Shown here one piece after another: positions 41,882 to 50,447 of a stretch of 64,000 bases of DNA; positions within the stretch are counted from its first letter, which is position 1; each line of letters begins with the position of its first letter. The notes beneath the pieces were generated by a model. The model was not told the DNA's origin, ran no database searches, and saw only the letters and a list, made by a program, of their open reading frames with translations. Source of the DNA: Actinomycetota bacterium (lineage in GTDB: Bacteria > Actinomycetota > Acidimicrobiia > Acidimicrobiales > Microtrichaceae); NCBI GenBank assembly GCA_016870275.1, contig VGBZ01000009.1, positions 23,393 to 87,392 on the forward strand, written 5' to 3'. The translations under genes were made by a program, and so were the position numbers.

Positions 41882-43140
41882 CCGGCCCACGAGGCGCCCT
41901 CCGTCTGGTCGGCGTTGCCGTCGCAGCGCTGGCCGTTGCGTGGCTTCCGGCGTGCGGCAGCGGCGAGCGGGCCGAACCGGCAACGACCCGGCCCGACTCC
42001 ACGCCTCCGTCGACGACGACCCCGGCGTCCTCATCCACCACGACGACACCGACCGGAGAACCGCCGGCCCTCCAGCTCGTGGATCTCGGACTCGAACTCG
42101 ACCAGCCGATCGACCTGACCACCCGACCCGACAGCACCTCGTTGCTGATCGCCGAGCGCAGCGGCTTGATTCGCGAAGCAGTCTCCGAAGGCGACGGGTA
42201 CCGACTCCTCGATGCCCCGGTGCTCGACCTCTCCGAGGAGGTCGGCTCGACCGATGCCGAGAGGGGCCTCCTCGGGATCGCCGTGAGCCCCGACGGCGAC
42301 GAGGTGTACGCCAGCTACACCGAGTCCGAACGGGGTGACTCCCGCGTGGATGCCTACACCCTGAGCGGTGCTGACGGTTCGCTCGATGCGGTGTCGCGTC
42401 GGGTGCTCGTTGAGATCGAGCAGCCGTTCGTCAACCACAACGGCGGCAGTCTGGCGATCGGGCCAGACGGGATGCTGTACGCCGGATTCGGAGACGGCGG
42501 CGCCGCCAACGATCCGGCCGGCCGGGCACAGGACCTCGGCACTCAGCTCGGCAAGGTGCTCCGGCTCGACCCCACCGGACGCAACGACGCCGACGGTGAC
42601 GGCCTCCCCGACGACAACCCCGACCTCGGCGGCGCCCCGGGCATCTGGCTGTCCGGTGTTCGCAACCCGTGGCGGATCAGCTTCGACTTCGCCACCGGTG
42701 ACCTGTGGATCGGAGACGTCGGCGAGAAAGCCATCGAGGAGATCAACCTGTTGACCGCCACGGAAGAGGGTGGGCGAGGCGCCAACCTGGGCTGGGACCG
42801 GTTCGAGGGCGATCGTCCGTTCGAGCCGGGACCGGGGCCGGTCCCTGATTCGGAACTGGTCGCACCCGTGCACACCTACACCCGGGACAACGGGGGCTGC
42901 TCGGTCACCGGCGGTGTGGTCTACCGAGGTGAGGCCATTCCGCAGCTCAATGGCACCTACCTGTTCGGGGACTTCTGTGATCCGGCGATCCGAGGGCTGC
43001 GCCCGGCCGGTGAAGGCTCCTACGAGGCGGTGGACCTCGGCGTTCAGGTGGACTCGCTCGTCTCGTTCGGGATCGGCCCGGACAACGAGGTGTACGTTGT
43101 CGGCCTCGACGGAACCGTGGCCCGGATCGCAGCAGCGTGA
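41878..43140 (+). CDS. PQQ-type aldose/glucose-sorbosone dehydrogenase lipoprotein
   Basis: This 420-residue exported protein has a lipobox LPAC near residue 26, a Thr/Pro/Ser-rich linker of about 35 residues, and a six-bladed beta-propeller. Diagnostic motifs are NHNGGSLAIGPDG (catalytic His region), LRLDPTGRN followed by a Ca-type DADGDGLPDDN loop, and SGVRNPWRISFD. Such enzymes oxidise sugars extracellularly with PQQ and pass electrons to the respiratory chain. No PQQ synthesis genes are in view. The GTG start overlaps tesB by four bases; the stop abuts the convergent plsC stop with no gap. Confidence 0.87.
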   Translation: MTGPRGALRLVGVAVAALAVAWLPACGSGERAEPATTRPDSTPPSTTTPASSSTTTTPTGEPPALQLVDLGLELDQPIDLTTRPDSTSLLIAERSGLIREAVSEGDGYRLLDAPVLDLSEEVGSTDAERGLLGIAVSPDGDEVYASYTESERGDSRVDAYTLSGADGSLDAVSRRVLVEIEQPFVNHNGGSLAIGPDGMLYAGFGDGGAANDPAGRAQDLGTQLGKVLRLDPTGRNDADGDGLPDDNPDLGGAPGIWLSGVRNPWRISFDFATGDLWIGDVGEKAIEEINLLTATEEGGRGANLGWDRFEGDRPFEPGPGPVPDSELVAPVHTYTRDNGGCSVTGGVVYRGEAIPQLNGTYLFGDFCDPAIRGLRPAGEGSYEAVDLGVQVDSLVSFGIGPDNEVYVVGLDGTVARIAAA

Positions 43141-44010
43141 TCAGTCGGACTTCATGCTCGCCAACTGATCGGCGATCTGCGTCCGGACGAGGTCCCGAAG
43201 AGCGTTCACGTCTCCTAGGTCGAGACCGTCGGTGGACACCGGTGGGAGGACATGGACCTCGGCGTCGGCTCGTCCGAAGCGCCAGTCGTGCTTGCGCATC
43301 GCCTCCTTGGTGCCCGACACGGCGAGGGGGAGAATCGGCGTCTGGGTCTCAATCGCCAGACGGAATGCTCCGTCCTTGAACTGCCTGAGCTCGCCGTCCG
43401 CCGCCCGGGTTCCTTCGGGGAAGATCATGACCGAGACCCGCTTCTGGAGGTACTCAGCACACGTGTCCATGGCCTGCTGGGCACTGGCCTTGTCGCCACG
43501 GACCAGCGGAATGTCGCCGGCGAGCGACATCAACCACCCGGCGAAGGGGACCCTGAACAGCTGCTTCTTCGAGAGCCACTTCATCTCCCACGGCAGGTGC
43601 GAGATCAACAGGATGTCCACGAATGATTCGTGGTTGGACACCACCACGTATGGATTCCGGGGATTGGAGGGAAGATCTCCAGTGACTCGAAACCGCCACA
43701 GCGGGTTCAGCATCTGATGGACAACCGGGAGTTTCCGGTAGAGATACCCGGTCCAGTAGCGGCCCCGGTCGAAGGGCAACGTGACGATGAACGTGATCAA
43801 CATCAGCGGGACCCACAACGCCACGCAGGCGCCGAAGACGAACCACGACCACACCGAGATGAGCGTCACGCCCAACCCAGCTCGCAACCGGTCCGGCCGC
43901 ACCGGATCCAGTTTCGGCGTGGCGTCCTGCGGGGAGACGCTGGGTGAGTCCCCCTGCAGTGTGTCGGCTTTGAGCGGTTCGGGCTCGAACTGGTCTCCGA
44001 GTGCCATCAT
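43141..44010 (-). CDS. plsC: 1-acyl-sn-glycerol-3-phosphate acyltransferase
   Basis: This 289-residue membrane-associated acyltransferase makes phosphatidic acid. It has the catalytic HX4D motif in SNHESFVDILL, the FPEGTRA acceptor motif and two N-terminal TM helices. A soluble N-terminal region of about 45 residues (PEPLKADTLQGDSPS) is longer than usual. It starts with ATG, sharing ATGA with the stop of the FUSC-like gene upstream, so the two are coupled. The stop lies directly against the convergent sugar dehydrogenase stop. Confidence 0.92.
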   Translation of the reverse strand: MMALGDQFEPEPLKADTLQGDSPSVSPQDATPKLDPVRPDRLRAGLGVTLISVWSWFVFGACVALWVPLMLITFIVTLPFDRGRYWTGYLYRKLPVVHQMLNPLWRFRVTGDLPSNPRNPYVVVSNHESFVDILLISHLPWEMKWLSKKQLFRVPFAGWLMSLAGDIPLVRGDKASAQQAMDTCAEYLQKRVSVMIFPEGTRAADGELRQFKDGAFRLAIETQTPILPLAVSGTKEAMRKHDWRFGRADAEVHVLPPVSTDGLDLGDVNALRDLVRTQIADQLASMKSD

Positions 44011-46235
44011 CGAACCCTAACGACACTGCGACCGTGACGAAGGGCCGGAGTGTCCTGAGCAAGCTCCGAGACCCGTCTCAGGGAGAATCCGAGTCGAACC
44101 AGGTCGGGGACGCCTCGTGAGCCACCGCCCGGAATGCCGTCCGGGCCTTCATCAGGCTGAGCTGTCCGCTCACATGCGAGTTCGACACAGGCAGATCGCA
44201 CACCGCGCCCACGAGCAGCGACTGCGGTGCACTCAGCAATGCGATCGGCGAGTTCGTCGAGGGCCTCCGCCGCCGCATCGAGGTCGACACGCGCCGCTCG
44301 GAGCGCCGTTGGGTCCCAATCGAGCAACGGCATGGCCAACGGGGCGACACCGACCTGTGCTGCAGACCCGCGAGCGACCGTTGTGATGGTCGCAACCAGC
44401 TCACCCACGACGAGCAGGCGACCCCGGAGCTGACTCGGTAGCGACTGCGGTGCTGAGGTGCTCATCATGTCGAAGACCCGATCGAGGTCGACGAGACAAC
44501 CGAGAGCGTCGGCCGAGTTCGATGACTCCGGGGAGTCGGCTCGGCCAGTCCCACGGAGCCCGTTTGCGAGGCGGTGGAGGATCTCTGCGATCGATCCCTC
44601 AGGCACCGATCCGACCCGCGGCCAGAGAATGAAGGTGACGATCAGCGCGAGCAGCGCCCCGATCATCGTGTTCACGAGCCTGATCTGGCCGGCGTCTCCA
44701 ACCGTCGGGTCGGTGATCGTGACGATGAGCACCACGAACGTCGTGAACGCTGCGGAGCTGACGATCGGGTGGATCCCACCGTTCGCCGCTTGGAGGAACA
44801 ACAGCACCGGAAGCAGCAGCCAGAGGGTCGGTTCGAGGTCGCCGACCGCAGCCAGCACCACCGATGCGAGACCGAACCCAAGTGCCGTTCCGAACACTGC
44901 GCTCACCGCCGATCGAAACATGGTGGCCAGATCGGCTCGGAGTACCGAGATGGTGGCCAGCGTCAACCAGAAACCGCGACCGGATCCCACGCCGAGTTCC
45001 ACCACTCCGACCGCCACGGTGCAGGCAATCGCAGCACGGAGCGAGTTCCTGAACCACAACGAGTCGACTCGGGCGTGTCGACGGAACGAGTCAGTCGGTC
45101 CACTCCCAGCCAACGCCGCCGCCGGCCCACCATCGCCGAGGGTGCCACCTCTCCACGACTCGACGAGCTCTGCGAGCATCAACCCAGCGACCGCAACGGT
45201 GCGTGTGTCAGTGGCGACGGCAACGGACTCGAGCTCCGCCTGATCGGTCCCGGCCCGTTCGAATCGTTCGGCAGTCGCTGCGACATGGGTATTGATCGCC
45301 TGTCGGAGCGACTCGAGGGGAATCGGGGGCTTCGAAACGGCAGTTCGCTGCGACTCGCCGATGGTCGCTGCAACAGCCTGCAACGTCGACCTCAACTGGC
45401 TGAGCACGGCACGATCATCTGGATGGGTCGGCGTCCGGATCCGACCATCTCCGTCATCGAAGAGGACGACCAGACATGCCACCAGGCGCTCCGACTGATG
45501 GACGACCTCTGCCAGGATCCGCTCCGTCGTGGCGAACGTGCCAGTCCGGAGACGCCGAGTGACGGTGATGCAGCGCAGCCGGGACACACAATCGAGCAGC
45601 TCACTGGATTCCACGGGAGTGAGCGAGACCGTTGCCGCTGCGACGAGTCCGCTGAGCTCTGCTGCGAGCGAACGAACCGGGTAGCGCCGATGCGACGGCC
45701 ACAGCACGACTGATCCCAGCGCCACCGCCACGGTCCCCAGGATCCAGCCCGTCAGGTCCTCGACGAGCATCGACCGACCAGCCGGCGCCGTTGCGGCGAA
45801 GAGGAACGCGATCATGATCGGGAACCGGGCGGCGAAGAACGGGCCACCGAGCACGCCGGCGAAGTAGGTCGCGAATGTCAACACGGCGGTGACCACCAGG
45901 AGCAGCCACGGGTACGGCCGAACCAGCTCGGCGATGGGGAAGGCCGTTGCGGCGACCAGTCCGGCGCCCAGGTGACGGGTGAACCGACGGGTCGGACTCC
46001 CGGAGAACTCAGCGAATCCGTCCAGCGCCACCACAGCGAAGGTCGCAGTCGCCGCCTGCGCCTCGTAGCCGAGCACCCGGCCGATCACCACGAACGCCGC
46101 CGTCCCGAGCACTGCGACTCGTAGGGCGCGGCGGACCACCTCCCCCGTCGGCGTCGACCACCAGCGGCCGGCGACGGTGTCGGCGAACCGGCGACCCAGT
46201 GCGCCCACCGCACCCGCAGCGTCAGCGGTGCTCAC
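44007..46235 (-). CDS. FUSC-family membrane protein (aromatic acid/fusaric acid exporter-like)
   Basis: This 742-residue protein has two sets of about six TM helices, each followed by a soluble helical domain, as in the FUSC/YccS/AaeB family. The second half (RNSLRAAIACTVAVGVVEL, GFWLTLATISVLRAD) is the canonical core with the W-L-T-L pattern. Family members export weak acids or are inner-membrane modules of pumps; substrates here are unknown. A longer frame exists upstream, but the GTG at 46235 overlapping the GNAT stop (GTGA) is the likely start. It is the middle gene of a GNAT-FUSC-plsC unit. Confidence 0.82.
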   Translation of the reverse strand: MSTADAAGAVGALGRRFADTVAGRWWSTPTGEVVRRALRVAVLGTAAFVVIGRVLGYEAQAATATFAVVALDGFAEFSGSPTRRFTRHLGAGLVAATAFPIAELVRPYPWLLLVVTAVLTFATYFAGVLGGPFFAARFPIMIAFLFAATAPAGRSMLVEDLTGWILGTVAVALGSVVLWPSHRRYPVRSLAAELSGLVAAATVSLTPVESSELLDCVSRLRCITVTRRLRTGTFATTERILAEVVHQSERLVACLVVLFDDGDGRIRTPTHPDDRAVLSQLRSTLQAVAATIGESQRTAVSKPPIPLESLRQAINTHVAATAERFERAGTDQAELESVAVATDTRTVAVAGLMLAELVESWRGGTLGDGGPAAALAGSGPTDSFRRHARVDSLWFRNSLRAAIACTVAVGVVELGVGSGRGFWLTLATISVLRADLATMFRSAVSAVFGTALGFGLASVVLAAVGDLEPTLWLLLPVLLFLQAANGGIHPIVSSAAFTTFVVLIVTITDPTVGDAGQIRLVNTMIGALLALIVTFILWPRVGSVPEGSIAEILHRLANGLRGTGRADSPESSNSADALGCLVDLDRVFDMMSTSAPQSLPSQLRGRLLVVGELVATITTVARGSAAQVGVAPLAMPLLDWDPTALRAARVDLDAAAEALDELADRIAECTAVAARGRGVRSACVELACERTAQPDEGPDGIPGGGSRGVPDLVRLGFSLRRVSELAQDTPALRHGRSVVRVR

Positions 46236-46795
46236 GGACGGAGCACCGCGAACACCTCGACGTCGTGGACGACACCGCGGAGGGTGCCCCGTCGACGCAG
46301 GACCCCTTCGGAGACGAAGCCGGACTGGAGCGCCACCGCACGTGAGGCCGCGTTGCGCGGGTCGATCAGGAGCTCCACCCGGTGCAGGCCGGCCTCGCCG
46401 AACCCCCACTCGACGACGAGGTCGAGCGCCGCCGAGGCGACCCCACGACGGCGGCGGTTGGGCGCGGTCCAGTAGCCCGCCTCCCCCACGCCCGGGACCG
46501 GCGCGTGGAACCCGAGGGCGACCGAACCGAGCCCCTCCCCGGAGCCCGGATCGACCACGGCGCCGTGGAGCGCCGTCCCGTCGGCCCAGGCCGACGGCGC
46601 GAGCTCACCCACGAACCACTCGGCGTCGGCCCGGGTGTAGGGCGACGGGACCGTGGTCCACCGCTGGATCCCGGTGTCCTGACAGGCGTCGGTCACCCAG
46701 CCCGCGTCCTCAGGCCGCCAAGGCCGGACCACCACCTGGCCGTCGGTCAGCTCAAAGGGTTCCGGTCGGTCCTCCACCCCACCATCCAAGCGCAC
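46232..46795 (-). CDS. GNAT acetyltransferase (RimJ/RimL-like)
   Basis: This protein of up to 187 residues has a GNAT fold: the N-terminal VVVRPWRPEDAGWV strand-helix, the acetyl-CoA loop APNRRRRGVASAALDL (R/Q-x-x-G-x-A), and the LIDPRNAASRAVALQSGF C-terminal motif. RimJ/RimL homologues acetylate protein N-termini or small amines. The start is uncertain: GTG at 46795 is used, and the GTG at 46777 just before EDRPEPF is an alternative. It leads an operon with FUSC and plsC genes. A 118-bp gap separates it from a divergent DUF7144 gene; no clear promoter stands out there. Confidence 0.84.
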   Translation of the reverse strand: MRLDGGVEDRPEPFELTDGQVVVRPWRPEDAGWVTDACQDTGIQRWTTVPSPYTRADAEWFVGELAPSAWADGTALHGAVVDPGSGEGLGSVALGFHAPVPGVGEAGYWTAPNRRRRGVASAALDLVVEWGFGEAGLHRVELLIDPRNAASRAVALQSGFVSEGVLRRRGTLRGVVHDVEVFAVLRP

Positions 46796-46913
46796 CAGCC
46801 GGGTTCCAGCATCCCAAGGAGCGATCGAGCTTCATCACCCCGACGCGCGTCCGATCCGACAGGTGCAGCCCGCACGGAGCCGCCGTGCGCCACGGAACAC
46901 GAGGAGCACCACC

Positions 46914-47426
46914 GTGAGCCAGGAGACGTTGGAGACGAGTACAGCCGAACGGGCGATCAGCCGGACCGACGGGATGTCCGGGGACGCCGCGATGGTCGGC
47001 CAGGCCGGCCGGAGCGGTTCGGCCACGGCGATGCCGCCGTCCGCCGCCGGGTCGGGATGGTTGATGCTCGCATCCGTCGTCCTGATGCTCGGCGGTATCG
47101 TGAACGCGGCCTACGGAACGGTGGCGATCCTGAACGACCAGTGGGTCGTCTGGTCCAACCGCGGCGCCGTCTTCTTCGACCTGACGACGTGGGGCTGGAT
47201 CCTGTTCGCCGCGGGAGCCGCCGCGTTCGTGGCCGGGCTCGGCCTGATGGTGGGCAGTCCGGGGGCCCGAGCACTCGGGGTGTTCCGGGCGTCGATCAGC
47301 CTGATCGCCAACTTCTTCTTCATCCCGGCCTTCCCCCTGTGGGCCATCAGCGTGATGGTGCTCGACGTGATCGTGATCTGGGCCATCACGGCTCACGGGA
47401 GCGAGGTGCGTGGGCGGGTCGGCTGA
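46914..47426 (+). CDS. DUF7144-like small membrane protein
   Basis: This 170-residue protein has a disordered N-terminus of about 55 residues and four TM helices, with WGWILFAAGAAAFVAGLGLMVGS and ANFFFIPAFPLWAISVMVLDV typical of the actinobacterial DUF7144 family. Function is unknown. The frame is open upstream, but the GTG at 46914, seven bases after GAGGAG, is convincing. The next gene lies 74 bp downstream on the same strand. It marks the left edge of an accessory patch. Confidence 0.78.
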   Translation: MSQETLETSTAERAISRTDGMSGDAAMVGQAGRSGSATAMPPSAAGSGWLMLASVVLMLGGIVNAAYGTVAILNDQWVVWSNRGAVFFDLTTWGWILFAAGAAAFVAGLGLMVGSPGARALGVFRASISLIANFFFIPAFPLWAISVMVLDVIVIWAITAHGSEVRGRVG

Positions 47427-47500
47427 GCCCCGCGCCCACGCGTGTGCACGCGCCGTGCAGAGCCGCACACGACGGGTCCTGCCTCCCTCGGCTCTCGCCC

Positions 47501-48247
47501 GTGGCAGCGGGCGACACCCCTCCGACCAGCACTGTCGAGCCGGACACTGCGCAGCGCCACACCGCGCAGGAAGACACTGCGCAGCGAGATGAGGAGGCGA
47601 CCGGCGAGGAACAGGTCGCCAACTCGCCACGGGAGCGGGCGCTCGAGCTCGTCATCACCATCGTGCTGTCGTTGAGCGCGTTGCTGACCGCATGGTGCGC
47701 GTACCAGTCGACCGGGCTGAGCGGTGAACAGAACCGACTCGACAGCCGGGCATCGGTGCTGCAGCTCCAGGCGTTCCGGGCCGAGCAGCGAGCCACGCAG
47801 CAGGCGCAGGCCGACCTGGGCGCCTTCGACCGCTGGCTGGAGGCCTCCTCCGACGGCAACACGGCCCGGGCGAACTTCACTGAGCAACGGTTCTCGGCCG
47901 AGCTCGACACGGCCTTCCGGGCGTGGCTCGCACTCAACCCGTTGGCCGACCCTGATGCTCCCGGCTCGCCGCTCGAGATGACGGAGTACGTGACACCGGA
48001 CGAGACCGCCTCGGTGAGGCTGGAAGCCGAGGCCCAGCGCTACGAGGCCGCCGCCGAGGTTGCCGACGGGGCGGCAGGTGACTACGTCCTCGCCGTCGTG
48101 CTGCTCGCCGCGGGCCTGTTCCTCCTGGGGATCCAGTCCCGGATCGGCGTCTTCGAGCTACGCGCCGGCATGGTCGTTGTCGCCACGATCATCGTGGTCG
48201 GCGCTGCGGTGTGGGCGTTCCGCCTGCCGACCGGAGCCGGTCTCTGA
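47501..48247 (+). CDS. DUF-type membrane protein with coiled region, unknown function
   Basis: This 248-residue protein starts with an acidic Thr/Gln/Glu-rich segment. A TM helix containing LSLSALLTAWCAYQSTGLSGE, a long helical stretch (QAFRAEQRATQQAQADLGAF), and two C-terminal TM helices follow. The pattern (AWCAYQS at the first helix, then FRAWLALNPLADPDAPGSP) recurs in uncharacterised actinobacterial proteins of this length. The GTG at 47501 gives a reasonable start; the GTG at 47444 is also in frame. The frame stays open for a further kilobase upstream, but that part lacks conservation and is a shadow of other genes. Confidence 0.7.
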   Translation: MAAGDTPPTSTVEPDTAQRHTAQEDTAQRDEEATGEEQVANSPRERALELVITIVLSLSALLTAWCAYQSTGLSGEQNRLDSRASVLQLQAFRAEQRATQQAQADLGAFDRWLEASSDGNTARANFTEQRFSAELDTAFRAWLALNPLADPDAPGSPLEMTEYVTPDETASVRLEAEAQRYEAAAEVADGAAGDYVLAVVLLAAGLFLLGIQSRIGVFELRAGMVVVATIIVVGAAVWAFRLPTGAGL

Positions 48248-48286
48248 CCGAACTGCCGTTCCGCCCCGGCTCGCAGTGGCGTGACC

Positions 48287-48514
48287 TCAGGGGCAGGCGA
48301 GACTGGCGGGCGCCCGCTCCGCCGAGGCCGGGAACGCCTCGAGGAGCGCTGCGTCCCGGGGTGGCCTGGGTACCAGCGACCCGCCACAGTTCGGGCAGGT
48401 CCCACCTTGGTGGTCGGCGCAGTCAACGCACCACGTGCACTCGAACGAGCAGATGCGCGCGCCCGATCCCGACGGATCCAGGTCCCGGTCGCAGCACTCA
48501 CAGTTGGGCTTCAT
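48287..48514 (-). CDS. DUF1272 small Cys-rich protein
   Basis: This 75-residue protein begins MKPNCECCDRDLDPSGSGAR and carries eight Cys in CxxC-type pairs (CECCD, CSFECTWCVDC, CPNCGG), the signature of DUF1272. It is probably a zinc-binding domain. The ATG at 48514 is the family start; the open frame beyond it is not conserved. The C-terminal 20 residues are Ala/Pro-rich and not typical. The gene lies 2 bp before the stop of the CGNR protein gene on the same strand. Confidence 0.85.
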   Translation of the reverse strand: MKPNCECCDRDLDPSGSGARICSFECTWCVDCADHQGGTCPNCGGSLVPRPPRDAALLEAFPASAERAPASLACP

Positions 48515-48516
48515 GA

Positions 48517-49041
48517 TCAACACGCTGTCCCCCTCGGTCGTTGGGTGGTCGGTTGGTCGTGTGCAGCTGCCCGTCGACGACGGTGCGTAGCCAGGTTGAC
48601 CCGGTTCCCGCAGCGCTGGGCGGCGCACCAGCGTCGCCTGCCGGGTCGGGATGCGTCGTGGAACAGCAGCGAACACGCCGGCCCCTCGCAGGCCCAGAGC
48701 CGGCCGTCGTCGCGCGAGAGGAGGTCCACGGCGTCGAGGGCCACTGCGGCCAGGGCGCTCTCGACCTGGGAGCCCGCTCGGAGCCGGACCATCGCGACGC
48801 CACCGTGTCCGAGTTCCGTGAACGGCACGGGACGGGCGGCGAACCCGTTGATCGTGGCCCGGTCGGCGGGGCGCACGCGGCGAGCGTCGACCACGCGACG
48901 GGCCGCGTCGTGGATCGCCTCACGGAGGCGCACTGCGTCGGCGAGCAGCTCCGGGAACACCGGCTCCGTGACCGGAGCGAGCGCCTCGGCGATCCACCGC
49001 CCCAGATCGGTCGGCTCGGCCAGCAGCTCGGTCGGCGTCAC
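48517..49041 (-). pseudogene. CGNR zinc-finger (ABATE-domain) protein, probably N-terminally truncated
   Basis: The 174 residues include the C-terminal zinc finger CEGPACSLLFHDASR...WCAAQRCGNR, the CGNR hallmark of a putative RNA/DNA-binding finger, and the ABATE helical domain. The family normally starts with a strand and ALDFVNT-type motif before an RxxDLL...DLGRWL segment. Here the frame begins at TELLAEPTDLGRWI, so about 25 conserved residues are missing. The sequence upstream is a ridA remnant in other frames. The gene may still be expressed from the GTG at 49041, but it probably is a deletion product. Confidence 0.6.
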
Positions 49042-49046
49042 CGAGG

Positions 49047-49226
49047 ACCGCCACCAGCAACTCGGACGCTGCGTCGATCACGCTGGTCTGGCCGGAGAAG
49101 TCCGGTGTGCAGTTGACGACCCGACCGGACCGCGGGCACGTACTCGCCGAACGGCGGGACGGGGTGGGGCAGCTCGATCCCGAGCTCACCGAGTCGCTGT
49201 TCGGGGGACGGCCGGCCTCCTGACAC
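49047..49226 (-). pseudogene. RidA-family gene remnant, internally deleted and frameshifted
   Basis: Frame one, from GTG 49226, reads SPEQRLGELGIELPHPVPPFGEYVPAVRSG, matching the N-terminus of long RidA (YjgH-like) imine deaminases. Another frame then reads VVNCTPDFSGQTSVIDAASELLVAVLGD, matching a segment near the C-terminus. About 65 residues between them, including the SGQ region, are missing, and the final 20 or so residues after the LG segment are gone. The family hydrolyses reactive enamine/imine intermediates of amino acids. It joins directly to the truncated CGNR gene, so one or two deletions shaped this spot. Confidence 0.65.
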
Positions 49227-49328
49227 GCCGGAAGCCTTCGGCAGAGGTCATACCTCTGTCAGCCCGAGGACTCGTGGCGCAGCCACGACCCGGGGCCAGA
49301 ACCGACGCCCGGACGCCTGAACCGGTCA

Positions 49329-49345
49329 GGTATCGAACTGATACC
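49329..49345. promoter_or_regulatory. palindromic operator candidate upstream of the antitoxin
   Basis: GGTATC-N5-GATACC is a perfect 6-bp inverted repeat ending 8 bases before the antitoxin GTG start. Antitoxins of this kind autoregulate by binding palindromes over their promoters, so this is the likely operator. No other inverted repeat of similar quality is present in the gap, apart from GAGGT-CAT-ACCTC near 49249. Confidence 0.6.
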
Positions 49346-49353
49346 ATCCGGCG

Positions 49354-49557
49354 GTGGCCATGACCCTCCGACTGGACGACGACGAGCAACAGGCGCTCCG
49401 CGATCAGGCGGCCGCCGAGGGGATCTCGATGCAGGATGTCGCCCGTCGGGCGATCCGCGAGTACGTCGCCCGCCGTGACCACCAACACCGGGTCGGGGCG
49501 GCAGCCGACCTCATTCTCGACGTCCACGCCGAGGCCATCGACCGCCTCGGCCGGTGA
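49354..49557 (+). CDS. CopG/ribbon-helix-helix-like antitoxin
   Basis: This 67-residue protein begins MTLRLDDDEQQALRDQAAAEG (ribbon strand plus helix). It continues with ISMQDVARRAIREYVARR, a typical RHH DNA-binding pattern, then a tail (HRVGAAADLILDVHAEAID) that should wrap the toxin. The GTG start at 49354 or the ATG at 49360 are both possible. The stop overlaps the Doc gene by GTGA, so the two form a type II toxin-antitoxin pair. A palindrome upstream fits autoregulation. Confidence 0.82.
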   Translation: MAMTLRLDDDEQQALRDQAAAEGISMQDVARRAIREYVARRDHQHRVGAAADLILDVHAEAIDRLGR

Positions 49558-49946
49558 GCCAACGCGTCGAGTACCTCGATCTCGACGACGTCCTGACCCT
49601 CGCCGTGCGACTCCTCGGCAGCCCACTTCCGCTTCGCGACATCGGACTCCTGGGTTCCGCCGTGGCGCGACCTCGGACCTCGATCGGCGGTGAGGACGCC
49701 TACCCCACCATCTGGCTCAAGGCCGCAGCGCTCCTGCACTCGATCGTGGGCGACCACGCCCTCGTCGACGGCAACAAACGCCTGGGGTGGCTCGCCACCG
49801 CCGTCTTCCTCGAACTCAACGACCGCAGCGTGGCCGGCGCATCCAACGAGGACGTCTACCGACTCGTCCTCGATGTCGCTGCCGGAGTCACCACCGTCGA
49901 GGACATCGCCAACCGACTCAGCGCGATCGCACCAGACGGTCGCTGA
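49554..49946 (+). CDS. doc: Doc-family (death-on-curing) toxin
   Basis: This 130-residue Fic-fold toxin has the Doc motif HALVDGNKR at residues 68-76 (classical pattern HxFxxANKR). Doc of phage P1 phosphorylates EF-Tu and stops translation. The first eight residues (EYLDLDDV) and the C-terminal helix (VTTVEDIANRL) are in place, and length is normal. The start GTG overlaps the antitoxin stop. The antitoxin is an RHH protein rather than the classical Phd. It converges on a DUF6194 gene 20 bp away. Confidence 0.88.
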   Translation: MSQRVEYLDLDDVLTLAVRLLGSPLPLRDIGLLGSAVARPRTSIGGEDAYPTIWLKAAALLHSIVGDHALVDGNKRLGWLATAVFLELNDRSVAGASNEDVYRLVLDVAAGVTTVEDIANRLSAIAPDGR

Positions 49947-49966
49947 GGTGGGGACGAGTCGTCGGC

Positions 49967-50425
49967 TCATCGCCGACGCTTGACGGACGCGGCGAACTTC
50001 TCCGCCGCGCGGGCGTACGACTCGGCCATCAGCGGCAGCAGCTGGTCGAATCCGGCCTCGGTGGGCGAGAGGATCTGGACCCACCCCATCCATGCGTACA
50101 CGGGGTGCGGTCCGAGGACTCCGGTGGCCTCGAAGTCGCCGTCCACGTCGACCACCCCACCCTTCGGTGGTCGACCCGGCCGCTGGCCGAACAGCGACTC
50201 GTACCGTTCAAACGGGAGGCCGAACGCCAACCGGAACACACCCTCACGATCGAGGTTCGAGGCACGGTCGTTGGCGCCGTCGTGGTCCTTCGTCGTGCAG
50301 AAGTAGACGCCGCTCGGGAGCAGCCCTCCGGGGTTGTAGAAGAACGACGTCTCACCCCAGCTCGCCGTGACCGCCAGGCCGTTGAACTCCTCGAGCAGTC
50401 GGACGGCAACATCGTCGGGGGTCAT
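49967..50425 (-). CDS. DUF6194-like protein
   Basis: This 152-residue protein contains the family features ASWGETSFFYNPGG, VYFCTTKDHDGAND, and the SNLDREGVFRLAFGLPFERY stretch. Its function is unknown. The ATG at 50425 gives the family start (MTPDDVAVRLLEEFN) and leaves 22 bp to the stop of the upstream SDR. Longer starts at 50467 or 50485 overlap that gene and are less likely. It is soluble, with a basic C-terminus ending KRRR. Confidence 0.8.
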   Translation of the reverse strand: MTPDDVAVRLLEEFNGLAVTASWGETSFFYNPGGLLPSGVYFCTTKDHDGANDRASNLDREGVFRLAFGLPFERYESLFGQRPGRPPKGGVVDVDGDFEATGVLGPHPVYAWMGWVQILSPTEAGFDQLLPLMAESYARAAEKFAASVKRRR

Positions 50426-50447
50426 GCCGCCGGAGACGTCGGGGGGC

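Noticed and set aside
44574..45713. 379-residue plus-strand frame opposite the FUSC gene
   Set aside because: Composition is Arg/Glu/His-rich with no motif; it is an antisense shadow.
46382..47500. Long 5' extension of the membrane protein at 47501
   Set aside because: This part is Arg-rich and overlaps the GNAT and DUF7144 genes; the conserved sequence starts near 47500.
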